In this document: positions 34,278 through 42,653 of the stretch, piece by piece
Layout: each line of letters starts with the position of its first letter
Numbering within the stretch: position 1 is the first letter of the stretch
From: Flavobacteriales bacterium
GTDB taxonomy: Bacteria > Bacteroidota > Bacteroidia > UBA10329
NCBI GenBank assembly: GCA_021739625.1
Contig: JAIPBJ010000012.1
Coordinates: 1-61,170 of the forward strand
Length of the DNA stretch: 61,170 bases
Direction: 5' to 3'
The notes under the pieces: generated by a model
What the model was told of the DNA's origin: nothing
The model's database searches: none
Seen by the model: only the letters and a program-made list of their open reading frames with translations
Program-made: the position numbers and the translations under genes

Positions 34278-36170
34278 ATGAAAAAGCTTCTCTTCAATGT
34301 TCCGATGATAGTGTGCATCTTTAGCGTGATGAATGTGATGGAAGGATTTGGGCAGGACTGCACGCAGTGCCAGAGCGGTTGCTCCGGGGGTGCATCTGCT
34401 AATGGCGACTGCTCCTTTGCGGCAGTCGAGGGTGCCACGGCCGATGGACTATATTCTGCTGCCATCGGATACAAAAATGCTGCAAGAGGGCCATACTCCC
34501 TTGTATTCGGCAACGTGATTGAGACCACCGAAGGATCAGAACGTAACATGACCATTGGCATGGGCATCATCAATACCAGCACAATGCTTACCAATTCCTT
34601 CTCCAACTCCATCATGCTAGGGATGAACTCCACCCTGCCGACCATGTTCATTGAAGGTGGCGCGGGCTCAGGAACGTGGGGCAACGTTGGCATCGGTACC
34701 ACGGCCCCCATCGGGATGCTGCATCTGCGAGACGAGGCCGGAGAATCGAACGAGCTGGTGCTGGAGAAGTATGACAACACGCTCGCAAGACTGCGCTTTC
34801 AGCAGGGCACTTCCTTCCTTGGGCATCTGACCATGGACGATGCCGAGGACATGCTCATGACCAACCGCAGCAATAATAGGAACATCATATTCGGCATCAA
34901 TCAGAGCAGTACGCAGGTGGAGGCCATGCGTATTGTGGGCAGCACGGCCAATGTGGGGATTGGCACTGCGGCCCCCGGTGCAAGGCTTCATGTCCGGGCA
35001 GCACCGGCAGGGAATGAACAGTTCCTTCACCTTACGGTGAATGATGCCGCGCTGCCTGAGAATGAAAATTATCTGCGCATCCTTAACTATACAGCCACGG
35101 CAGATGAACTGGGCTTCATGGTGGAGGCACGCAACGGCAATAGTACCACCGTTCCTGCCCTGACCTTGAACGGAGTGCTCGATCAGAGTGTGGATGTGGG
35201 CAGCACTGCCCCTGTGATGACCTTCAACGTGCGCAAGGTGAACACCAGCGGCTCCATAGCCAACCGGCCCCTCTTCTCGTGGCACAACGATGGCACGGCC
35301 AAGATGCGCATGAACGCGGCAGGCAACCTCGGCATCGGAACCGCAAGCCCAGCCGAAAAACTCCATGTGGCAGGGAAAGTGAGAGTAAATACTTTGAATC
35401 CAGGTGGTACGGGCCCTGTCGGGTTTGATGGGAATGGCAATTTGACTGATTTCGGCTCATCCATTCGTTTCAAGGACAACGTTTCGGAGTTGGAGTTTGA
35501 TAGAGTAGCATTCCTGTCTATGCAGCCGGTATCATTCAATTGGAAATCCATTTACGGTGGGTTTGAGGATGTTGGATTCATCGCCCAACAAGTGGCCGAG
35601 GTATTCCCAGACTTGGCCGACATCCGATTCAAGCATGACATCTCTGATGAGGGGGTCATATTGCGCGACACATTAGGCCTTCCAGTGGTCGATTCTACAC
35701 AGACCGAACCTTATGGAGTCAAGTACCATAAGATCCCTGTCTATCTCTATATGCTCGCCAAGCAGCAGGATTCTGTAATCCAGGCCATGGCAGAAAGACT
35801 CGATGCCATGCAGACAATGTTGGATGACTGCTGCACACGCCCATCGTTGCGCATGGACGATAGTGGTGCGGCACCCGATACTGACGAAACATCCAAAAGT
35901 GCCGCCCATGCTGAGTTCGTCCTTTTGCAGAACGACCCCAACCCGTTTGCAGACTATACGGACATCCGTCTTTCGTTGCCGCAATCGGCCAAGAATGCTT
36001 CCCTTTTGGTGGTTGATATGAAAGGAACGGTAATGTTGAATGTGCCGCTCAACGGTGGGCCAGAAACAATACGTGTCTATTCCTCAGATATTGGCAAAGG
36101 CATCTTCACCTATTATCTTCTCAACGGGGGCAATGTGGTCGCAAGTAGAAAAATGGTTTCGACCAAATAA
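34278..36170 (+). CDS. T9SS-exported protein with S74 (chaperone of endosialidase) domain
   Basis: Protein of 630 residues: signal peptide (about 1-25), then a Gly/Asn-rich fibre-like region with repeats such as VGIGTTAPIGMLHLR, NVGIGTAAPGARLHV and NLGIGTASPAEKLHV. An S74 intramolecular chaperone follows at about 394-500 (SSIRFKDNVSELEFDRV, FEDVGFIAQQVAEVFPDL), then a short coiled coil and a T9SS type A sorting domain from about 548 (LLQNDPNPFADYTDIRL). S74 domains trimerise fibres and usually cut themselves off. Expected at the cell surface. Confidence 0.88.
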   Translation: MKKLLFNVPMIVCIFSVMNVMEGFGQDCTQCQSGCSGGASANGDCSFAAVEGATADGLYSAAIGYKNAARGPYSLVFGNVIETTEGSERNMTIGMGIINTSTMLTNSFSNSIMLGMNSTLPTMFIEGGAGSGTWGNVGIGTTAPIGMLHLRDEAGESNELVLEKYDNTLARLRFQQGTSFLGHLTMDDAEDMLMTNRSNNRNIIFGINQSSTQVEAMRIVGSTANVGIGTAAPGARLHVRAAPAGNEQFLHLTVNDAALPENENYLRILNYTATADELGFMVEARNGNSTTVPALTLNGVLDQSVDVGSTAPVMTFNVRKVNTSGSIANRPLFSWHNDGTAKMRMNAAGNLGIGTASPAEKLHVAGKVRVNTLNPGGTGPVGFDGNGNLTDFGSSIRFKDNVSELEFDRVAFLSMQPVSFNWKSIYGGFEDVGFIAQQVAEVFPDLADIRFKHDISDEGVILRDTLGLPVVDSTQTEPYGVKYHKIPVYLYMLAKQQDSVIQAMAERLDAMQTMLDDCCTRPSLRMDDSGAAPDTDETSKSAAHAEFVLLQNDPNPFADYTDIRLSLPQSAKNASLLVVDMKGTVMLNVPLNGGPETIRVYSSDIGKGIFTYYLLNGGNVVASRKMVSTK

Positions 36171-36178
36171 CCGAGACA

Positions 36179-37870
36179 ATGAGACAGTTAATTTCATGCC
36201 TCTTGGCAGGATTATTCCTGCCTGCAATAGTTGTCTCTCAGTGCCCTGACGAATGGGTGAGGCAGATTTCTGGTTTGCCTGAAGGTGATTACCAAATTCA
36301 AAGACAAGGGATGGCGCTTGATCCCAATGGGAATATCCTTATATCGGGTTCATCGAGTGAAGTAGTCGATTTGACAATTGGCCCAGAGAACTATCAATAC
36401 CCGAATGGGGGGCCACTCTATTACTCTCTCTTTCTTACTAAGTTAAATGACCAAGGCGATGTAATATGGACCAAGGTGATTGAATCGGAGAGCAACGCAT
36501 ATGATTTGGTAGTACTCTCCGATTCCAATGGCGGCTCATACATAGGTGGTTCAATGAGGACTCAGTTAACGGTAGATGCTACGACTATATCAAGGCCAGC
36601 TAACTCATCCCAAGGATTTTACTTGATCAGGTTCAATGAGTCAGGAGAAGTCTCATGGAGTTTATCAGGACCATTGCCCTATTCACTTGTGCGCTCTGCG
36701 GCAAAATGGGGAGGAGACATTGTGGTTTGCATCCCATTCCAACAGAGTCTTTCCATATCTGGTCAAGTATTCAATGCAGATGTTTCCTCAAACTCAGGAA
36801 ATCAAGACGTTTTGATTGCACGAATATCTCCAGATGGTGAGTTGGTCTCAACTTACCTCGTCTCTGGAAAAGGCAATTTGGATGTGAGGGCCATTAACTG
36901 TGACCAATACGGCTGCATCGTTCAAGGAAAGTTCGATCATGAACTGATCTATGGCAACGATACATTGACCACCATTGGTCCGGACCACTATTCCATGTAT
37001 CAGATAGCCATTGACAATGAAGGCTTCTTGCAATGGGCCAACGTATCGCAGAATCCTAACGATATGTATGTATACTGCTATGGTCTGGGCTTCACTGACA
37101 ATGGCGAGGTTCATTTCTCCGGTGTATACGACTATTCATCATTCACACTTGGCAATCATTCTTTGCCCATGCCACAAGAACGGGACGTGTTTGTAGGTTC
37201 GCTTGATCGCATAACAGGTGAAGTGCTGTGGTTAAAGAAAGGAAACGGAAGCATGAGTGATTTTACAGAGACACATGATGTAGTGGACAATGAGTCAATG
37301 TTGGCAGGGTCTTTTTACTCATCCCAGTTTGAGTTCGAAGGGGAGACATTCTCAAACACTGATGATGACCAGTTTGATGGATTCATTGTCAGTCTTGATA
37401 GCACAGGCAAGGCCCGCTGTGGCCTTTCCTTTCATGGTGTTGGACAAAACGGGGTACGAGCTGTAAAGAAAACTACGGATGGGCACATTCTGGCACTGGT
37501 ATCCATGGAGCAATTGGATTTCGCTGGACAGTCTTATACAGCCCAAGGCAGGTTCGACCTTTTGCTGATTAAAACCTGCCTCCCATGCGACACCCTCACC
37601 TTCATGGCAGAGACCACAGGCGCTCAGCCCAGGCTGCAGGTTTACCCCAACCCTGCCAACCAAAGCATAAGGGTGGAGGCAACAGGCAACAACCAGCAAC
37701 TGACAGCAATAACCATCACCGACATGCTCGGCCATGCCATACTTCACCAACAAACACAAGGTCATGAACAGAACATCGACATCAGCAGGCTTGCCAATGG
37801 CATTTATACAATTGCAGCCATGCTCGGTAACGGAGAGACAAGGAGAGAAAGGCTGGTGGTGCAGCGTTAA
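36179..37870 (+). CDS. T9SS-exported repeat protein of unknown function
   Basis: Protein of 563 residues with a signal peptide (about 1-20), a body of beta-propeller-like repeats (DPNGNILISGSS, DSNGGSYIGGSM, LDSTGKARCGLS) and a T9SS type A C-terminal domain from about 487 (LQVYPNPANQSIRVE) ending in RRERLVVQR. It starts 8 bp after the S74 protein, so they are probably co-transcribed. Its codon use is noticeably more A/T-rich than the neighbouring genes. Function not recognised. Confidence 0.85.
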   Translation: MRQLISCLLAGLFLPAIVVSQCPDEWVRQISGLPEGDYQIQRQGMALDPNGNILISGSSSEVVDLTIGPENYQYPNGGPLYYSLFLTKLNDQGDVIWTKVIESESNAYDLVVLSDSNGGSYIGGSMRTQLTVDATTISRPANSSQGFYLIRFNESGEVSWSLSGPLPYSLVRSAAKWGGDIVVCIPFQQSLSISGQVFNADVSSNSGNQDVLIARISPDGELVSTYLVSGKGNLDVRAINCDQYGCIVQGKFDHELIYGNDTLTTIGPDHYSMYQIAIDNEGFLQWANVSQNPNDMYVYCYGLGFTDNGEVHFSGVYDYSSFTLGNHSLPMPQERDVFVGSLDRITGEVLWLKKGNGSMSDFTETHDVVDNESMLAGSFYSSQFEFEGETFSNTDDDQFDGFIVSLDSTGKARCGLSFHGVGQNGVRAVKKTTDGHILALVSMEQLDFAGQSYTAQGRFDLLLIKTCLPCDTLTFMAETTGAQPRLQVYPNPANQSIRVEATGNNQQLTAITITDMLGHAILHQQTQGHEQNIDISRLANGIYTIAAMLGNGETRRERLVVQR

Positions 37871-37936
37871 TTCAATGGAAGGGTGTTCGCAAGGACTTCA
37901 ATGGATGAATATATTTGCGCCCAAATCAGCAGCACC

Positions 37937-38113
37937 ATGAATCTTCAGGACATTCTCGCCCCCATCAAATCCCTTTTTCTCTGGACATTCGGCCTGGCCG
38001 AGGCCGGTAATATGAAGGTCAATTATGTGCTGATGGCGCTCATCTTCGGTGCTTTGGTCTATTGGACAAGCCGGCTCATGAGATACGAGAGCAGCGAGAC
38101 CCCGAACCGCTGA
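37937..38113 (+). CDS. Small membrane protein next to purD
   Basis: 58 residues with one membrane segment (about 33-50) and a charged tail. The ATG at 37937 was chosen since the upstream frame is not conserved-looking. Similar short single-helix proteins occur next to purD in Flavobacteriales, as I remember; function unknown. Confidence 0.6.
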   Translation: MNLQDILAPIKSLFLWTFGLAEAGNMKVNYVLMALIFGALVYWTSRLMRYESSETPNR

Positions 38114-38167
38114 GCCTCTCTGCTCAAGTTGCGTCTGCGGCCCGGTCAGGGGCTTTCCGCTCCCTTT

Positions 38168-39460
38168 TCAATTGTCGGACATCAGTTCCAACAGGTCGGT
38201 CCCGATATCGGAGCGGTAGTATTTTCCAGCATAGTCGATGATCTCGGCATTGGCGAACGATCTTTCGAGTGCCTCCTCCAGCGATTCTCCCATTGAAGTG
38301 ACGGTGAGCACCCTGCCCCCGTTGGTCACCACGTGCCCGTCCTTCAAGGTCGTGCCGGCATGGAACACGGTGCTGCCCTCCACGCGGTCGAGGCCGGTGA
38401 TCCGGTGTCCCTTCTCGTAGTTGCCCGGATAGCCATCGGCCACCAGCATCACGGTGCAGGCAGTGCGCGGATCGACCGTCAGGGCGTATGATTCCAGCTC
38501 GCGGTTGCCCATCGCCTCGAACAGGCCCAACAGGTCGCTCTGTATGCGTGGAATGACCACCTCGGTCTCAGGGTCGCCCATGCGCACATTGTATTCGATG
38601 ACGAACGGATTGCCGTTCACATTCATCAGACCGATGAAGATGAAGCCCGTGTAGTCGATCCCGTCCTTCGCCAGTCCGGCAATGGTGGGTCTCACCACCT
38701 GCTCCTCTACTTTGGCGATGAAGGCCTGGTCTGCGAACGGAACGGGCGATACCGCACCCATGCCACCGGTGTTGAGGCCCGTGTCGCCCTCACCGATGCG
38801 TTTGTAATCCTTGGCCGAGGGAAGTATCCGATAGCTCTTTCCGTCCGTGACCACGAACACCGACAGCTCTATGCCGCGCAGAAACTCCTCGATGACCACC
38901 TTTTTCGATGCATCCCCGAACTTGGCGTCCAGCAGCATGGAGGTGAGCTCCACGCGCGCTTCCACCAGTTCGTCACATATGAGGACGCCTTTGCCAGCGG
39001 CCAGGCCATCGGCCTTCAGCACATAAGGGGCTTCCAGCGTTTCGAGGAACCCGAGTCCCTGTTCAAGCGTGTCGGCAGTGAAGCTGTGATACTGCGCAGT
39101 GGGAATGCCGTGCCGCATCATGAACGCCTTGCTGAAATCCTTGCTTCCTTCGAGTTGCGCTCCCATCTGGCTTGGCCCGATGACAGGGATGTAGCGAAGT
39201 GAGGGATCGGCCTTGAAAAAATCGGTGATGCCCGCCACCAGTGGTGCCTCCGGACCCACAATGACCAGATGGATGCCGTTGCCCAGCACAAACTCCCTGA
39301 TGGCCCGGAAGTCCATCGCATCCATGTCCACATTGGTGGCCACCTCCCGTGTTCCGGCATTGCCCGGTGCCACATACAGTTTCGACAGGCTTGGGCTCTG
39401 GGCCATCTTCCAGGCAAACGCATGTTCCCTTCCTCCGGAACCGAGCAGCAGTACATTCAT
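38168..39460 (-). CDS. purD: Phosphoribosylamine-glycine ligase
   Basis: ATP-grasp enzyme of 430 residues starting MNVLLLGSGGREHA, the standard N-terminus; the longer open frame upstream is spurious. Motifs include FSKAFMMRHGIPTA, VLKADGLAAGKGV, GGMGAVSPVPF and IEYNVRMGDPE. It makes GAR in the second step of purine synthesis. Divergent from dnaG with a TACATTTG box at 39489-39496. Confidence 0.96.
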   Translation of the reverse strand: MNVLLLGSGGREHAFAWKMAQSPSLSKLYVAPGNAGTREVATNVDMDAMDFRAIREFVLGNGIHLVIVGPEAPLVAGITDFFKADPSLRYIPVIGPSQMGAQLEGSKDFSKAFMMRHGIPTAQYHSFTADTLEQGLGFLETLEAPYVLKADGLAAGKGVLICDELVEARVELTSMLLDAKFGDASKKVVIEEFLRGIELSVFVVTDGKSYRILPSAKDYKRIGEGDTGLNTGGMGAVSPVPFADQAFIAKVEEQVVRPTIAGLAKDGIDYTGFIFIGLMNVNGNPFVIEYNVRMGDPETEVVIPRIQSDLLGLFEAMGNRELESYALTVDPRTACTVMLVADGYPGNYEKGHRITGLDRVEGSTVFHAGTTLKDGHVVTNGGRVLTVTSMGESLEEALERSFANAEIIDYAGKYYRSDIGTDLLELMSDN

Positions 39461-39488
39461 TTGGATATTCACTTTTTTGGATGATGGG

Positions 39489-39496
39489 CAAATGTA
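39489..39496 (-). promoter_or_regulatory. -7 box of purD
   Basis: Minus strand TACATTTG, a full TAnnTTTG match, 28 bp before the purD ATG. No clear -33 element. Confidence 0.55.
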
Positions 39497-39543
39497 AGGG
39501 CTGCACATGACGAGGTGGGAAGCAATCACTGCATTGATGGACT

Positions 39544-39551
39544 TACCTTTG
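39544..39551 (+). promoter_or_regulatory. -7 box of dnaG
   Basis: TACCTTTG, full match, only 7 bp before the dnaG ATG, so the transcript would be nearly leaderless. Confidence 0.5.
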
Positions 39552-39558
39552 GAACCCC

Positions 39559-41532
39559 ATGATCCCAAAGGAGACCATCGCCCAGATATTCGAGACCGCC
39601 CGCGTGGAGGAGGTGGTGGGCGATTTTGTCCATCTGAAGAAGAAGGGCACCAACCTCTGGGGCCTCTGCCCATTCCACAACGAGAAATCGCCATCCTTCA
39701 GTGTCTCACCTGCCAAGGGCATTTACAAATGCTTCGGATGTGGCGAGGGTGGCAATGCCGTCAACTTCATCATGAGCCACGAGAAGCTGACCTATCCGGA
39801 GGCTTTGCGCTATGTGGCGAAGAAGTACAACATCGAAATAAAGGAGCAGGAGCGCACCCCCGAGCAGGAGGCCGAGCAGAACGGGCGCGAGAGCCTTTTG
39901 CACGTGCTGGCATTCGCGCAGCGCAATTTCACCGAGAATCTGTTGGAGAGCGAGGAAGGCAAGACCATCGGCCTCAGCTATTTCAAGGAGCGCGGATTCA
40001 GCATGGAAACGATCGAGAAGTTCCAGCTCGGCTATGCCTTCGACCGCTACGATGCCTTTCACACAGCTGCCACCGAGGCGCAGTATCAGAAGAAATATCT
40101 GATTGAATCGGGTCTGTGCATCGACCGCGAGGGCAAGCTGCTCGACCGTTTCAAAGGGCGGGTGATGTTCCCGATACACAACCTCTCGGGCAAGGTGATC
40201 GCTTTTGGGGGCCGCACGCTGCGCACCGACAAGAAGATCGCCAAATACATCAACAGTCCCGAGACCGAGGTCTATCACAAGGGCAGTGTGCTCTATGGCA
40301 TCTTTCAGGCCAAGAAGGACATCATAGGCAATGATGAGTGCTACATGGTGGAGGGCTACACCGATGTGATCTCGCTGCACCAGGCAGGCGTCTGCAACGT
40401 GGTGGCCAGCTCGGGCACCAGCCTCACGGTGGAGCAGATACGCCTCATCAGACGCTACACGCCCAACCTCACCATCATGTATGATGGCGATGCTGCCGGC
40501 ATCAAGGCCAGTTTCCGAGGCATCGATCTGGTGTTGGAGGAAGGCATGAACGTGCGCACGGTGCTCTTTCCCGATGGCGAGGACCCCGACTCGTATGCCC
40601 GCCACCGTGGCGGTGAGGACCTGAAGGACTTCGTGAAGGCCAATGCCACCGACTTCATCGAGTTCAAGACCAGACTGCTGGTAGAGGAGACCAAGGGCGA
40701 TCCCATCCGCACGGCCGCGCTCATCAAAGAGATCATCGCCAGCATCGCCCTCATTCCCGACCCCATCATGCGCAACCTCTATGTGCGCAAATGTGGGGCC
40801 ATCATGCTTATGGAGGAGGAAGTGCTGATGATGGAGCTGAACCGTCAGCGCAGAAGGAATTTTGACGACAGGAAGCGCACAAAGGACATTGGCGAAGGCC
40901 GCGAGACTGTTGACGAGGCCGTCCAGGAACAGCCCACTGTCGCCACCAGACCGCAGATCGATCTGCAGCCGAGGGACTCGGAAGGGCAGGAGCGCGACAT
41001 CGTCCGGATCCTAATGGTATTCGGTCAGATGAATATTGAGTTCGATGTCTGGGATGATGAGGGATTCAAAGTGATAGGGCAGGAGGAGGTCAATGTGGCC
41101 GACTATCTGCACGGGGAGATCGCTGCTGACGGCCTTACGTTCGACAATCCGCTCTATCAGCGTATTTTCGATGAGGTCGGGAGATTGTTGGAGCTGCAGG
41201 AGTTGCCCACCGAGCACCATTTCTCACAGCATCAGGATCCCGAAGTGGCGCAGCTTGCGGTCAATTTCCTCTCCAATCCATACACGCTGAGCAATCAGTA
41301 CGGGAAACACAACATCGAGGTGCGCACCGAGGAGATGATGCTCAAACGGTCGGTGGTGTCATCGCTCAATTCGCTCAAGCTGCGCAAATTAGAGAAAATG
41401 ACCATCGACCTTCAGGAGCAGTTGAAGTCAGCTTCAGAAGATGATGCGCTCATCATCATGGCCCGCATTCAGAAATTTCAGAAAGTGAGGCGCCAACTGG
41501 CCGATCACATCGGAACGATCGTGCTGAAATAG
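39559..41532 (+). CDS. dnaG: DNA primase
   Basis: Protein of 657 residues. The N-terminal zinc finger has CPFHNEKSPSF and YKCFGCGEGG (about 37-65). The catalytic core has FPIHNLSGKVIAFGGR, the TOPRIM glutamate in VEGYTDVISL (about 265) and MYDGDAAGIKA. A C-terminal helical domain for DnaB binding follows. It makes RNA primers for replication. Convergent with lspA. Confidence 0.96.
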   Translation: MIPKETIAQIFETARVEEVVGDFVHLKKKGTNLWGLCPFHNEKSPSFSVSPAKGIYKCFGCGEGGNAVNFIMSHEKLTYPEALRYVAKKYNIEIKEQERTPEQEAEQNGRESLLHVLAFAQRNFTENLLESEEGKTIGLSYFKERGFSMETIEKFQLGYAFDRYDAFHTAATEAQYQKKYLIESGLCIDREGKLLDRFKGRVMFPIHNLSGKVIAFGGRTLRTDKKIAKYINSPETEVYHKGSVLYGIFQAKKDIIGNDECYMVEGYTDVISLHQAGVCNVVASSGTSLTVEQIRLIRRYTPNLTIMYDGDAAGIKASFRGIDLVLEEGMNVRTVLFPDGEDPDSYARHRGGEDLKDFVKANATDFIEFKTRLLVEETKGDPIRTAALIKEIIASIALIPDPIMRNLYVRKCGAIMLMEEEVLMMELNRQRRRNFDDRKRTKDIGEGRETVDEAVQEQPTVATRPQIDLQPRDSEGQERDIVRILMVFGQMNIEFDVWDDEGFKVIGQEEVNVADYLHGEIAADGLTFDNPLYQRIFDEVGRLLELQELPTEHHFSQHQDPEVAQLAVNFLSNPYTLSNQYGKHNIEVRTEEMMLKRSVVSSLNSLKLRKLEKMTIDLQEQLKSASEDDALIIMARIQKFQKVRRQLADHIGTIVLK

Positions 41533-41568
41533 GGGGTGGGCGATTCGCCTGTCAAAGGATGGCAGGTC

Positions 41569-42159
41569 TCAACTGCCGAAGAACTCCTTCTGGAGAATGA
41601 TGATCAGCCCCATGCCGCAGGTGATGGCCGAGTCGGCAATGTTGAACACGGGACGGAAGAACAGGAAATGCTGATTGGGCCACAGGGGCGACCATTCAGG
41701 GAAATGCCCTTCGATGAGCGGGAAGTAGAGCATGTCCACTACGCGGCCGTGCAGGAAAGTGGCATATCCGCCATCGGCAGGGAACAGCGAGGCCACCTGA
41801 CCATAGCTCTCCGTGAATATCATCCCGTAGAACGCCCCGTCAATGATATTGCCCATTGCACCCGCAAAGACCAGCGACACGGCCACAATGGCGCCCGTAC
41901 TTGCTCCTTTTTTCAGCAGGTGAAATAGGTAATACAACAGTCCGGCCGCAGCGGCCATCCGAAAAATGCTCAGGATCAGTTTGCCCCACTCGCCCCCCAG
42001 CTCCATTCCGAAGGCCATGCCCATGTTCTCGGTGAAATGGATGATGAACCACGGGAACACCTCGAACTCCTGTCCCAGCATCATGTGTGTTTTCACCCAG
42101 AACTTGGACAGCTGGTCTGCCAAAAGCACAGTGAAGATTATGGCGAGGGCCTTTTTCAT
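41569..42159 (-). CDS. lspA: Lipoprotein signal peptidase
   Basis: Protein of 196 residues with four membrane segments and the catalytic aspartates in GNIIDGAFYG and GRVVDMLYFPL. It cleaves diacylated prolipoproteins in the inner membrane. Longer than E. coli LspA (164), as usual in Bacteroidota. It lies downstream of the DksA-like gene. Confidence 0.94.
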   Translation of the reverse strand: MKKALAIIFTVLLADQLSKFWVKTHMMLGQEFEVFPWFIIHFTENMGMAFGMELGGEWGKLILSIFRMAAAAGLLYYLFHLLKKGASTGAIVAVSLVFAGAMGNIIDGAFYGMIFTESYGQVASLFPADGGYATFLHGRVVDMLYFPLIEGHFPEWSPLWPNQHFLFFRPVFNIADSAITCGMGLIIILQKEFFGS

Positions 42160-42181
42160 CAGGTTGTCTGGTTGTCAGGTT

Positions 42182-42256
42182 GTCAGCAGATCAGCCTTTC
42201 AGACCCAACAGGTTTCAAAACCCGTTAGGTCTTACCTGAAAACCTGATCTGCTGAC
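42182..42256. repeat. Nested inverted-repeat element between dksA-like gene and lspA
   Basis: Outer perfect 13-nt arms (42182-42194 and 42244-42256) enclose an inner hairpin with 15-nt arms (42201-42215, 42217-42231). On the minus strand the two imperfect inner positions become G-U pairs, so the RNA folds best in the direction of these genes. Short direct repeats GTTGTCAG precede it. The inner hairpin shares its core with the one at 55953-55985. Confidence 0.75.
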
Positions 42257-42268
42257 CACCTGAAACGC

Positions 42269-42643
42269 TTATTGAGCGTTCTTAGCCTCAATGCTCAGTG
42301 TGGCGTGGGGCACTATGCGCAGACGGTCCTTGCTGATGAGCTTGCCGGTCACACGACAAACGCCATACGTGCCGTTCTTGATCCGCAGCAGCGCATTCTC
42401 CAGATTCTGGATGAACTTCTGCTGACGGCCGGCCAACTGATTGATCTCCTCTTTGCTGAGGACTTCCGATCCGTCATCCAGAAGTTTGAAGGAAGGTGAG
42501 GTGTCCTCTGTGCCGTTGTCGCCCTTGTGCGACATCTGATCCATCAGCAGTTGGAAATCCTCATTGGCCTTTTTGAGCTTCTCTTGGATAAGGACTTTGA
42601 ATTCCTGCAATTCCTCCTGAGAGTATTTGACTTTGTCTGACAT
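42269..42643 (-). CDS. DksA/TraR-family protein without a complete zinc finger
   Basis: Protein of 124 residues: two-helix coiled coil (about 8-75) and a C-terminal finger segment NGTYGVCRVTGKLISKDRLRIVPHATLSIEAK. The four cysteines of DksA are reduced to one, with Thr, Ser and Ala at the other places, a form usual in this phylum. It may bind the RNA polymerase secondary channel. It sits between ileS and lspA in one direction. Confidence 0.85.
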   Translation of the reverse strand: MSDKVKYSQEELQEFKVLIQEKLKKANEDFQLLMDQMSHKGDNGTEDTSPSFKLLDDGSEVLSKEEINQLAGRQQKFIQNLENALLRIKNGTYGVCRVTGKLISKDRLRIVPHATLSIEAKNAQ

Positions 42644-42653
42644 GTTCGTTGGT

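Noticed and set aside
38168-39694. 508-residue PurD with an N-terminal extension
   Set aside because: The extra 78 residues cross the dnaG start and promoter boxes and are Pro/Gly/Ser-rich; the standard PurD start MNVLLLGSGG is at 39460.
42269-42643. Broken dksA gene, because zinc cysteines are missing
   Set aside because: The frame is intact, the length normal and the C-terminal segment (SKDRLRIVPHATLSIEAK) is the form I know from other Bacteroidota, so it is a lineage variant rather than decay.
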